DNA of 64,000 nucleotides from Acidipropionibacterium virtanenii (lineage in GTDB: Bacteria; Actinomycetota; Actinomycetes; Propionibacteriales; Propionibacteriaceae). How positions within the stretch are numbered: position 1 is the first letter of the stretch; every line of letters begins with the position of its first letter. The stretch lies in assembly GCF_003325455.1 (NCBI RefSeq), contig NZ_CP025198.1, positions 1,302,001 to 1,366,000 on the forward strand, read 5' to 3'. This document shows, one piece after another, positions 1 to 6,716 of the stretch. A program made the translations under genes and the position numbers. The notes beneath the pieces were generated by a model. That model did not search any database, was not told where the DNA came from, and saw only the letters and a list, made by a program, of their open reading frames with translations.

Positions 1-1905
1 ACGCTTGCCGTTCGGGAGGAACTGCTGGCGCGCAGCGCGCGCAACCTCGGCGACATGCTCCGGCGACGGGTCGATCAGACCCCTGACGCGGTGGCCTTCT
101 GGTATCCCGAGAACAAGACCTACGGGCCCGAGGAGTGGACCCCGGTCACCTGGAGCCAGATCCAGCAGGACAGCCACGAGGTGGCGGCCGGGCTGCTCGA
201 TCTGGGCCTGGAACGCGAGCAGCGGGTGGCGATCTGCGCCGACACGACGCTGGACTGGATCCGCGTCGACCTGGGGATCGCCTGCGCCGGCGGGGCCACC
301 ACCACCGTCTATGCCAACTCGAATCCCGAGGACGTCGAGTACATTCTCACCGCCTCGCAGTCGAGCATCTACGTCGCCCAGAACAGCGAGCAGGCCATCA
401 AGGTGGTCGGTCGGCCCGCACTCGACGGGCTACTGCGCCACATCATCCTCGTCGACGACGACCGCCTCATCCAGGGGGCCCCGAACTCCCCTCGGCGCAC
501 CGTGGCCGAGGACGACCGGGTGATGTCTCTGGCCGAGCTGCGCGAGCGGGGGTGGAAGCGCCGTCGTCGCGATCCTGGGTGCGTCCAGCGGGTCATCGAC
601 GCCGTCACCCCGGCCTCCCTGTCCACCCTCATCTACACCTCGGGCACCACCGGGAAGCCCAAGGGGGTCGAGCTGCCGCACCGCGCCTGGACCTACATGG
701 GCGTCGCGATGGAGTCCTGGGACCCTCTGGAGCCCGGCGACCTGCAGTACCTGTGGCTGCCGTTGGCCCACGTCTTCGGCAAGTGCCTGCTGGCGGTGCA
801 GATCACCATCGGCTTCGCCTCGGCGGTCGACGGGCGGGTGGACCGCATCGTCACCGGGATGGGAGAGGTGCACCCCACCTTCATGTGCGGGGTGCCGCGG
901 ATCTTCGAGAAGGTCCGCGCCAGGGTCATCACCGCAGGCGGCCTGGCGGGCCAGGTCTCCGCCTGGGCCTTCAAGGTGGGATCCGAGAGCGCCCCCTACC
1001 GACTGGAGGACCGGCCGATGCCCAAGGGGCTGGCGGTCCGCCAGCTCGTCGCGGAGAGGCTGGTCTTCTCCAAACTCAAGAAGACCATGGGCGGTCGGAT
1101 CAGGATGATGATCGCCGGCGGCGCCAAACTGTCGCCCCAGGTGCAGCGCTGGTTCTTCGCGGCAGGGATCCCCGTGGTGGAGGGCTACGGATCCACCGAG
1201 ACCTCGGCCATCGCCTTCTTCAACGTGCCCAAGAAGGGCCGCTTCGGGCCTCGCTTCGGCACCGTGGGCGCGGTGTGTCCCGGCGTCGAGGCGCAGATCG
1301 CCGAGGACGGCGAGGTGATGGTGCGCGGGCCGATCGTCGCCAACGGCTACCACGACGATCCGGAGCGGACCCGCAAGTCCTTCGAGGACGGCTGGTTCCA
1401 CACCGGCGATATCGGATACTTCGACGAGGCCGACCATCTGGTCGTGACCGATCGCAAGCGGGACATGATCAAGACCTCCGGAGGCAAGTACATCGCTCCC
1501 CAGCATGTGGAGTCGACGCTGATGGGCGCCTGCCCGTACCTGTCCCAGGCCGTCGTGGTGGGGGAGGGGCACAAGTACGCTGTCGCTCTGCTGACCCTGG
1601 ACCACGATTCCCTGATGGCGTGGGGATCGCGCCACGGCCGCCCCGAGAAGTCCTATGAGCAGCTCACCCAGGAGCCGGAGATCAGAGCCTCGATCCAGCG
1701 CTACGTCGATCGGGCCAACAGCCATCTGGAACGCTGGGAGACGGTCAAGAAATTCACCCTCCTCGATCACGAGCTCGACGGCGACCGGGGCCTGGTGACC
1801 GAGAATATGAAGGTGCGCCGGGGCAAGGTGATCGACGAGTACGCCGACCAGATCTCGGCGATGTACACCGACGAGCAGTCTGTGCCCTTCGACAAGGAGG
1901 ACTGA
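1..1905 (+). CDS. Long-chain acyl-CoA synthetase (AMP-forming), 5' end cut by window
   Basis: This is an ANL-superfamily ligase that activates a fatty acid with ATP to an acyl-adenylate and transfers it to CoA. The frame is open from base 1 (TLAVREELL...), so the true start lies upstream; the first in-window ATG at 55 is probably internal. The P-loop motif YTSGTTGKPKG is encoded near 634-666, the stretch YLWLPLAHVFGK is typical of the FadD15-like long-chain group, and GYGSTETS, WFHTGDIG and the C-terminal DRKRDMIKTSGGKYIAP hinge/lysine region follow in the normal order. The product is essentially full length (over 630 residues). Its TGA shares one base with the ATG of the thioesterase that follows (TGATG), so translation is probably coupled and the two enzymes likely act on the same acyl-CoA pool. 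Chain-length preference cannot be read from sequence. Confidence 0.93.
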   Translation, partial: TLAVREELLARSARNLGDMLRRRVDQTPDAVAFWYPENKTYGPEEWTPVTWSQIQQDSHEVAAGLLDLGLEREQRVAICADTTLDWIRVDLGIACAGGATTTVYANSNPEDVEYILTASQSSIYVAQNSEQAIKVVGRPALDGLLRHIILVDDDRLIQGAPNSPRRTVAEDDRVMSLAELRERGWKRRRRDPGCVQRVIDAVTPASLSTLIYTSGTTGKPKGVELPHRAWTYMGVAMESWDPLEPGDLQYLWLPLAHVFGKCLLAVQITIGFASAVDGRVDRIVTGMGEVHPTFMCGVPRIFEKVRARVITAGGLAGQVSAWAFKVGSESAPYRLEDRPMPKGLAVRQLVAERLVFSKLKKTMGGRIRMMIAGGAKLSPQVQRWFFAAGIPVVEGYGSTETSAIAFFNVPKKGRFGPRFGTVGAVCPGVEAQIAEDGEVMVRGPIVANGYHDDPERTRKSFEDGWFHTGDIGYFDEADHLVVTDRKRDMIKTSGGKYIAPQHVESTLMGACPYLSQAVVVGEGHKYAVALLTLDHDSLMAWGSRHGRPEKSYEQLTQEPEIRASIQRYVDRANSHLERWETVKKFTLLDHELDGDRGLVTENMKVRRGKVIDEYADQISAMYTDEQSVPFDKED

Positions 1906-2783
1906 TGGCAGTATCCGCCGATGCGGAGCCGGGATCTTCAGCCCCGGTGGGGGTCCGTATCCCGCTGCGCTGGTCGGACATGGACTATCAGGGCCACGTC
2001 AACAATGTGAGCATCTCCGAGCTTGTCCAGGAGGCCCGCTCGCTGGCACTGGCCGGGACCCCGGTGGAGAAGCTCTTCGGTACCGGGATCGTCGTGGTGG
2101 ATCAGGATGTCGAGTTCATCGCCCCATTCACCGTCGACGAGGAGCCTCTGGACGTCGACGTGTGGTGCTCGGACGTCGGTGCGGCGAGGATCCGGCTGGA
2201 GTACCGGGCCCGCCACCACGGCGTCGACGTGGCCCGGGCGCGGGGGACGGTGTGCCCCTTCGATTTCGAGCAGGGCCGGCCGAGACGGCTGGCAGCCGAC
2301 GAACGCGCGGTCTTCGAGGCGATGAGCGGCCCGGCCTCCGACTGGGCGGATTTCCCCAACCCCGATGTGGCGGGGTTCGGCGAGGTCGTCGACGTCCCGG
2401 TGCGCTGGTCGGATGTCGACCGCTACGGGCACGTCAACAATGTGGCCCAGGCCGGATACCTCCAGGAGGCGCGGATCCGGTCCACGACTTCCTGGTCGCC
2501 CGGGATGAGGCGGGCCGGCAACAGGCTGTGGGTGGTGGCCCGTCAGGACATCGCCTACCGTCACCAGGTGCATCCGGAGATCGGGATCTGCCCGGTGCAC
2601 ACCGCGCTGACCAGGCTGGGTCGCACCTCGGTGACCCTGTCGGCCGCCATCCCCACCGACGAGGGCACCGCCCTTCAGGCGGTCACCGTCCTGGTGTCCG
2701 TGGACCCGTCCTCGGGAGCCGCGGTGCCGATCGACGATGCCACCCGGGCCGATCTCGCCGGGCACCTGGTTCAGCTTCCCTGA
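1905..2783 (+). CDS. Acyl-CoA thioesterase with two hotdog domains
   Basis: This 292-residue protein has two tandem 4HBT hotdog repeats. Each starts with the same signature, RWSDMDYQGHVNN near residue 25 and RWSDVDRYGHVNN near residue 166, the D-x-x-GHVNN motif that carries the catalytic acid and the substrate-binding loop of 4-hydroxybenzoyl-CoA-type thioesterases. Double-hotdog proteins fold as a pseudo-dimer, and one protein replaces the usual homodimer. The ATG overlaps the stop of the acyl-CoA ligase by one base. Synthetase and thioesterase in one transcript suggests control of free versus CoA-bound acyl chains. No signal peptide is visible, so it is cytosolic. The precise substrate is unknown. 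Confidence 0.9.
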   Translation: MAVSADAEPGSSAPVGVRIPLRWSDMDYQGHVNNVSISELVQEARSLALAGTPVEKLFGTGIVVVDQDVEFIAPFTVDEEPLDVDVWCSDVGAARIRLEYRARHHGVDVARARGTVCPFDFEQGRPRRLAADERAVFEAMSGPASDWADFPNPDVAGFGEVVDVPVRWSDVDRYGHVNNVAQAGYLQEARIRSTTSWSPGMRRAGNRLWVVARQDIAYRHQVHPEIGICPVHTALTRLGRTSVTLSAAIPTDEGTALQAVTVLVSVDPSSGAAVPIDDATRADLAGHLVQLP

Positions 2784-2799
2784 TCCGATCCGACGACCC

Positions 2800-2873
2800 G
2801 TCCCCAATGTGGCGCCCAGCGGCGCCGGGGCCCGTCACCACCTGTCTGCGCCGCCGGACGCCACATTGAGGAC
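2800..2873. repeat. 74-nt inverted-repeat element, copy 1
   Basis: This short intergenic element has 15-bp ends, GTCCCCAATGTGGCG on the left (2800-2814) and its reverse complement with one mismatch on the right (2859-2873). The interior begins with GCGGCG and ends with a matching CGCCGC, so the whole unit can fold into a long imperfect hairpin. A second copy lies at 3404-3478, on the other side of the HIT-like gene. The two share ends and the order of a GCGGCG then GTCACC block, but otherwise differ inside. This resembles a REP/BIME or miniature inverted-repeat sequence; no coding capacity is seen. Confidence 0.75.
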
Positions 2874-2926
2874 AGGGTCGGGCAGCGGTGTCACGGGGAC
2901 CGAGCGCGGTCGATAGCGTGACAGTC

Positions 2927-3397
2927 ATGACTGACTTCCGGGACGATCGTGTCGTCTCAGCGCTGAGAGGAGAGAATCCGACCGTGCTGGCAAGGCTCGC
3001 GACGTCGTTCGCCGTGATGGGGGACGTGCAGTTCCTGCCCGGGTACTGCATCGCTCTGGTCGATCGCCCCGGTATCGAGGTGCTGACAGACCTGCCAAGG
3101 AAGGACCGACTGACCTACTTGTCCGACGTCGACCTGCTGGCGGAGGCGGTCACCAACGTCTGCCGCTCCAGGGATTCTGCTTTTCGTCGGGTCAACATCG
3201 AGATCCTCGGCAACACCTATGCGGCCCTGCACATCCACATCTGGCCGCGCTACGACTGGGAACCGGCTGCGCGCCTGGCCATGCCGGTCTGGTTGTATTC
3301 GCGGGACCACTGGAGTGCCTCGAAGTGGCGGCTGTCACCGGACCACGACGGCTGGCGCCGGGATCTGGCCCGCGAGATCGCCCGGCTGGGTTCCTGA
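2927..3397 (+). CDS. HIT-like (histidine triad) hydrolase family protein
   Basis: This 156-residue protein carries EILGNTYAALHIHIWPRYDW near residues 90-110, which matches the histidine-triad motif of Ap4A/nucleotide hydrolases in a degenerate form (H-x-H-x-W instead of three consecutive alternating His). Such proteins hydrolyse nucleoside polyphosphates or phosphoramidates. The start chosen is the ATG at 2927 (MTDFRDDRV); a further upstream in-frame start at 2888 would run into the flanking repeat region. The gene stands alone between two copies of a 75-nt inverted-repeat element. Because the third triad residue is not conserved, activity is uncertain. Confidence 0.7.
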   Translation: MTDFRDDRVVSALRGENPTVLARLATSFAVMGDVQFLPGYCIALVDRPGIEVLTDLPRKDRLTYLSDVDLLAEAVTNVCRSRDSAFRRVNIEILGNTYAALHIHIWPRYDWEPAARLAMPVWLYSRDHWSASKWRLSPDHDGWRRDLAREIARLGS

Positions 3398-3403
3398 CGT
3401 CGC

Positions 3404-3478
3404 GTCCCCAATGTGGCGTGAGGCGGCGAAGAGTCACCCGGATGCGGAGTGTGTGCCGCTGTGCGCCACATTGGGGAC
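3404..3478. repeat. 75-nt inverted-repeat element, copy 2
   Basis: The ends are perfect 15-bp inverted repeats, GTCCCCAATGTGGCG at 3404-3418 and CGCCACATTGGGGAC at 3464-3478. The left edge is 6 nt after the stop of the HIT-like gene, so in RNA it would form a 3'-end hairpin for that transcript. It is paired with copy 1 at 2800-2873. Confidence 0.78.
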
Positions 3479-3543
3479 CGGCAGAGCCGAGAAGGAGGTG
3501 CATCGGCCGGCTCGGGCATGGACCATCGAATGTGACTGGATGG

Positions 3544-3549
3544 TACTGT
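3544..3549 (+). promoter_or_regulatory. Probable -10 hexamer of a leaderless toxin-antitoxin transcript
   Basis: TACTGT lies 6 nt before the ATG at 3556 and no Shine-Dalgarno sequence lies between. In actinobacteria this spacing usually means transcription starts at the A of ATG, giving a leaderless mRNA. No convincing -35 box is seen. Autoregulation by the antitoxin would be expected here, but no operator was identified. Confidence 0.45.
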
Positions 3550-3555
3550 TGGTTC

Positions 3556-3897
3556 ATGAATACCACTTTCGTGGCTCCGATGGGAGATCGCGGGCGGCTC
3601 GTCGTCCCGGCCGAGCTGCGGCAGCGGCAGAACTGGGAACAGGGCACGCCCCTGCTGTTCGTGGAGACCGACCGCGGTGTGCTGCTGGCGACCCGCGAGC
3701 AGGCCAAGGCCCTGGTGCGCGACCAGCTCCGCGGAGCGAGCCTCGTCGATGAACTCGTGGACTCGCGTCGTGCGGAGGCGCGCGATGAGGACCGTGCGGA
3801 GGCGCGCGATGAGGACCGTGCGGAGGCGCGCGATGAGGACCGTGCGGAGGCGCGCGATGAGAACCGCACCTCCTCCCGGAGGGAGGACGCCCGGTGA
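3556..3897 (+). CDS. VapB-type antitoxin (AbrB/MazE-like fold) with repeat tail
   Basis: This 113-residue protein starts MNTTFVAPMGDRGRLVVPAELR, the swapped-hairpin AbrB/SpoVT type DNA-binding domain (residues about 1-45) typical of VapB and MazE antitoxins. A helical region (about 50-70) follows. From residue 72 the tail is four copies of an octapeptide, RAEARDED three times and RAEARDEN once, encoded by a 24-bp tandem repeat. The tail is the part that wraps the toxin in known VapBC complexes, so the repeat falls in the neutralising region. The stop overlaps the GTG start of the PIN toxin (GTGA), the classic coupled antitoxin-toxin arrangement. Start chosen from the -10 hexamer just upstream and the fold boundary. 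Confidence 0.85.
   Translation: MNTTFVAPMGDRGRLVVPAELRQRQNWEQGTPLLFVETDRGVLLATREQAKALVRDQLRGASLVDELVDSRRAEARDEDRAEARDEDRAEARDEDRAEARDENRTSSRREDAR
3769..3864. repeat. Tandem repeat, 24 bp x 4, inside the antitoxin gene
   Basis: Four adjacent 24-bp units occupy 3769-3792, 3793-3816, 3817-3840 and 3841-3864. The first three are identical; the fourth has one G-to-A change. The unit length is a multiple of three, so gain or loss of a copy changes the antitoxin tail by eight residues without a frameshift. Near-identity at the DNA level indicates recent expansion. Confidence 0.95.
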
Positions 3898-4256
3898 CGG
3901 TGCTCGATGCCTCGGCGGTGCTCGCCTTCCTGCAGGGCGAGGCGGGGGCCGATCGGGTCGAGGAGGCTCTCGAGGACGCGGCGATCGGTGCGGCCAACTG
4001 GTCGGAGGTCGCTCAGAAGGTGCGGCAGCGCGGGGCGGACTGGCCCCTCGCCGCCAAACTGCTGAGCAGCTACGGTCTGGCGGTCGAGCCCGTGACCGCC
4101 GAGGACGCCGAGCGCGCTGCGCTCCTGTGGCGCACCGGTTCGGGGCTCTCCCTGGCCGACCGTCTCTGCCTGGCTCTCACCGGCAGGCTCGGTGGCCCAG
4201 TGCTGACCGCCGATCAGGCTTGGGGCTCTGACGACACGGTCATCCAGATCCGCTGA
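3894..4256 (+). CDS. VapC-type toxin, PIN-domain ribonuclease
   Basis: This is a 120-residue PIN protein, the usual VapC length. The four acidic metal-binding positions are visible: D5 in VLDASAVLA, E38 in NWSEVAQK, D89 in SLADRLCLA and D107 in LTADQAW. VapC toxins cleave specific RNAs, often tRNA, when their antitoxin is lost. The GTG start overlaps the antitoxin stop by four bases, so synthesis depends on translation of the antitoxin. Its 3' end overlaps the convergent acetyltransferase gene by 17 bp. The catalytic set is complete, so the toxin is probably active; the RNA target cannot be inferred. Confidence 0.9.
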   Translation: MTVLDASAVLAFLQGEAGADRVEEALEDAAIGAANWSEVAQKVRQRGADWPLAAKLLSSYGLAVEPVTAEDAERAALLWRTGSGLSLADRLCLALTGRLGGPVLTADQAWGSDDTVIQIR

Positions 4257-4812
4257 CCTCCAGCACCCAGCGGATCTCGCCGTCCAGAACCAGCCCGGTG
4301 GGCCGGAATCCCAGTTTGGCCGCCACCTTCTGCGAGGCCGCGTTGTCGGGGTGGATGTGGGCCCTGAACTCGGCCACACCCCGGGAGACGAGCCACTCGA
4401 GGACGGCCCCGGTGGCTCGGGTCGCGATCCCGCGGCCCTGCCAGACCGGGCCGACCACCCATCCCAGCGAGGCCACGAGCAGGTCCTCGAACGTCCGCGA
4501 ACGGCGCTCCAGCGTAGCCTGGACGAACCCGACAGCCGCTCCGGGCGGCTCGGGACGCACGATCCAGTTCAGCCATCCCTGCGTGCCGTCGCTGGAGGCC
4601 CCGCGTACCTGCGAGCGGTACCGTGCCCGCAGCCGGCTCGGGGCCGGAGCCGAGCCTCCGGTGAACCGGTACAGGGACTCGTCGGCCAGTACCCCGGCCA
4701 TCTCGCCGGCATCGGCCACCCGCAGCGGGTCGAGGCGCAGATCGCCTGTGGTCAGGGGTTCCGCCGATGGCCAGGTCACGGGGCCGAGGGTGCCACCCCC
4801 GCCCAACGACAT
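4240..4812 (-). CDS. GNAT family N-acetyltransferase (RimJ/RimL-like)
   Basis: This 190-residue protein has the GNAT acetyl-CoA site WVVGPVWQGRGIATRATGAV (motif A, Q/R-x-x-G-x-G/A) and the late motif HPDNAASQKVAAKLGFRPTG that marks RimJ/RimL-like enzymes acting on N-terminal or small-molecule amines. The start MSLGGGG at 4812 is preferred because a longer reading from 4869 would begin inside the 18-bp hairpin; a GTG at residue 12 (VTWPSAEPL) is also possible. It lies downstream of gnd on the same strand, separated by that hairpin. Its 3' end overlaps the convergent vapC by 17 bp. Substrate unknown. Confidence 0.8.
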   Translation of the reverse strand: MSLGGGGTLGPVTWPSAEPLTTGDLRLDPLRVADAGEMAGVLADESLYRFTGGSAPAPSRLRARYRSQVRGASSDGTQGWLNWIVRPEPPGAAVGFVQATLERRSRTFEDLLVASLGWVVGPVWQGRGIATRATGAVLEWLVSRGVAEFRAHIHPDNAASQKVAAKLGFRPTGLVLDGEIRWVLEVSGSG

Positions 4813-4830
4813 CCCCGGCCGACCCCTGTG

Positions 4831-4869
4831 GTGCGACCGCCCCGTGAGTGGCTCACGGGGCGGTCGCAC
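4831..4869 (-). terminator. 18-bp perfect hairpin after gnd
   Basis: Arms at 4831-4848 and 4852-4869 are perfectly complementary over 18 bp with a 3-nt loop, starting 15 nt after the gnd stop. No T-run follows on the minus strand, so it is an actinobacterial-type hairpin terminator or 3'-end stabiliser rather than a classical intrinsic terminator. It separates gnd from the acetyltransferase gene. Confidence 0.7.
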
Positions 4870-4884
4870 TCAGAACGGGTGCGG

Positions 4885-6330
4885 TCAGTCGGCGCTGATC
4901 TCCGAACCGTCCCCGCTCCACAGCGTGTGCCAGGAGCCCTCGTCGTCGACCCGCTTGTAGGTGTGGGCGCCGAACAGGTCGCGCAGTCCCTGGGTGAGGG
5001 CCGCATTGAGACGCGGGGCACGGACCTGGTCGTAGTAGCCCAGCGCCGAGGCGAAGCCGGGCACCGGCACACCGGCCTCGGTGGCGCGGGCGATCACCCG
5101 ACGCCATGCCCCCTGGGACTCGCCCAGCTCGGCCCTCACCGACGGCGCCTCGAGCAGCGTTGTGAGGTCGTGGGCGGCGTACTCGTCGCGGATCCTCTGC
5201 AGCAGCCGGGCACGGATGATGCATCCGTCGCGCCAGATGGAGGCGACCTTCGCCATGTCGACCTCCCAGCCGTACTCCTGGGCGGCGGTGCGGATCTCGT
5301 CGAGACCCTGGGAGTAGGCCACCACCTTGGCGCACCACAGCGCCGAGCGGACGTCGTCGATGAACCCCTGCCGGTCCTCGACCGCGATCTGCCGGTCGGG
5401 GCCCTGCAGTGCGGCCTGGCCCGCGGCGCGCAGCGCCGGGGCGCTGGAGACGGCGCGGGCGAAGACCGCCTCGCCGATGGTGGAGACGCCGACCCCCATC
5501 TCCAGTGCGGTCTGCACCGTCCAGGTGCCGGTGCCCTTCATGCCCGCGGCATCGGCGATGACGTCGACCAGGTCCTGGCCGGTACCGCGCGGATCCTTGG
5601 TGGCCAGCACCCGCGAGGTGATCTCGATCAGATACGAATCCAGGTCGCCGGTGTTCCAGCCGGCGAAGACCTCGGAGGCCTCCGCGTTGGACAGGCCCGC
5701 CGCGCGCAGCAGCGCGTGCGCCTCGCCGATGAACTGCATGTCGGCGTACTCGATGCCGTTGTGCACCATCTTGACGAAGTGCCCGGCCCCGTCGGTGCCC
5801 ATCCAGGCACAGCACGGCTCGCCGTCGACGTGGGCCGAGATCTTCTCCAGCACCGGCCCGATCGCCTTGTAGGACTCCTTCGAGCCGCCGGGCATGATGG
5901 ACGGCCCCTCCAGGGCGCCGACCTCGCCACCGGAGATCCCGGTGCCGACGTAGTGGATGCCGGTCTCGCGCAGCGCGGCCTCACGGCGACGGGTGTCCTT
6001 GAAGAAGGAGTTGCCTCCGTCGACCAGGATGTCGCCGGGCTCCAGCAGTGGGACCACCTCGCCGATGACGGCATCGGTACCGGCGCCGGCCTTGACCATC
6101 ATCACGACCCGTCGCGGACGCTCCAGAGAGGCGACGAAATCGTCCAGCTCATGGGAGGGCAGGAACACCCCCTCGTCGCCGTGGTCGGCCATCACCTGAT
6201 CGGTGCGGGCCGCGGTCCGGTTGTACAGCGCCACCCGGAACCCCTTGTGCGCCATGTTGCGGGCCAGATTCGACCCCATCACCGCCATACCGATGACGCC
6301 GACATCGGCCTGTGCACTCGAATCGGACAT
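4885..6330 (-). CDS. gnd: 6-phosphogluconate dehydrogenase (decarboxylating)
   Basis: This enzyme oxidises 6-phosphogluconate to ribulose 5-phosphate and CO2 with reduction of NADP+, the last oxidative step of the pentose-phosphate pathway. At 481 residues it is of the long (GndA) type. The Rossmann motif GVIGMAVMGSNLARN is at residues 11-25, followed by the NADP-phosphate-binding NRT element, the substrate loop GTGISGGEVGALEGPSIMPGG near 130, and the KMVHNGIEY catalytic lysine segment near 185. A Shine-Dalgarno AGGAGGAG precedes the ATG. Its partners zwf, opcA and pgl are in a separate minus-strand cluster at 41.9-45.2 kb, and rpiB, which uses the product, is at 14.5 kb. Confidence 0.97.
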   Translation of the reverse strand: MSDSSAQADVGVIGMAVMGSNLARNMAHKGFRVALYNRTAARTDQVMADHGDEGVFLPSHELDDFVASLERPRRVVMMVKAGAGTDAVIGEVVPLLEPGDILVDGGNSFFKDTRRREAALRETGIHYVGTGISGGEVGALEGPSIMPGGSKESYKAIGPVLEKISAHVDGEPCCAWMGTDGAGHFVKMVHNGIEYADMQFIGEAHALLRAAGLSNAEASEVFAGWNTGDLDSYLIEITSRVLATKDPRGTGQDLVDVIADAAGMKGTGTWTVQTALEMGVGVSTIGEAVFARAVSSAPALRAAGQAALQGPDRQIAVEDRQGFIDDVRSALWCAKVVAYSQGLDEIRTAAQEYGWEVDMAKVASIWRDGCIIRARLLQRIRDEYAAHDLTTLLEAPSVRAELGESQGAWRRVIARATEAGVPVPGFASALGYYDQVRAPRLNAALTQGLRDLFGAHTYKRVDDEGSWHTLWSGDGSEISAD

Positions 6331-6440
6331 CTGCTCCTCCTGTGATCGATCGATTTCAATTCTGGCAGGTCCGCCGGGAGGCGCTGTCCCGGTGATCGGG
6401 AGGCGGGCAGCCGGGGCCGCACTGGGCTAGTCTTCCGCCT

Positions 6441-6707
6441 ATGAGCGAAGCCGCTGTTGTGATGAACACTCTGGTCCCGATGAAGGTGCTGCCCGGCTGG
6501 CCGGCGGCTTCATACAGCGGATTCCATGTGTTCGTGCTCTGCTTCCTGGCCCCGATCGCGGTCGCGGTGCTCTTCGCCCTCATCGGTCACGCCCCGGGAT
6601 GGCTGCGCGCCAGCCGTCATGAGGAGGTCGAGGCCGAGATCGCCGATCCCGAGGATTCGGCAGCGGCACCGACCCCCGAACCTCCCCAGCACGCGCAGCT
6701 GAGCTGA
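6441..6707 (+). CDS. Small single-pass membrane protein, unknown
   Basis: This 88-residue protein has a hydrophobic segment at about residues 29-50 (FHVFVLCFLAPIAVAVLFALI), then a charged tail rich in Glu, Pro and Ala. I do not recognise the family. TAGTCT at 6428-6433 is 7 nt from the ATG with no Shine-Dalgarno, suggesting a leaderless mRNA. It is divergent from gnd and convergent with pepN, with only 9 bp to the pepN stop. A short helix-plus-acidic-tail protein of this kind could be a membrane anchor or regulator; no function is proposed. Confidence 0.6.
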   Translation: MSEAAVVMNTLVPMKVLPGWPAASYSGFHVFVLCFLAPIAVAVLFALIGHAPGWLRASRHEEVEAEIADPEDSAAAPTPEPPQHAQLS

Positions 6708-6716
6708 CGGCCCGCC

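Noticed and set aside
430-1770. Long minus-strand open frame inside the acyl-CoA ligase
   Set aside because: Composition is that of an antisense shadow (His, Arg, Gly and Asp rich) and the opposite strand has full conserved ligase motifs. The same applies to long antisense frames over valS, hppA, tig and the suf genes.
3325-3555. Longer antitoxin reading starting upstream of 3556
   Set aside because: It would be read through the 75-nt inverted-repeat element and the end of the HIT-like gene; the AbrB-type fold starts at the ATG at 3556.
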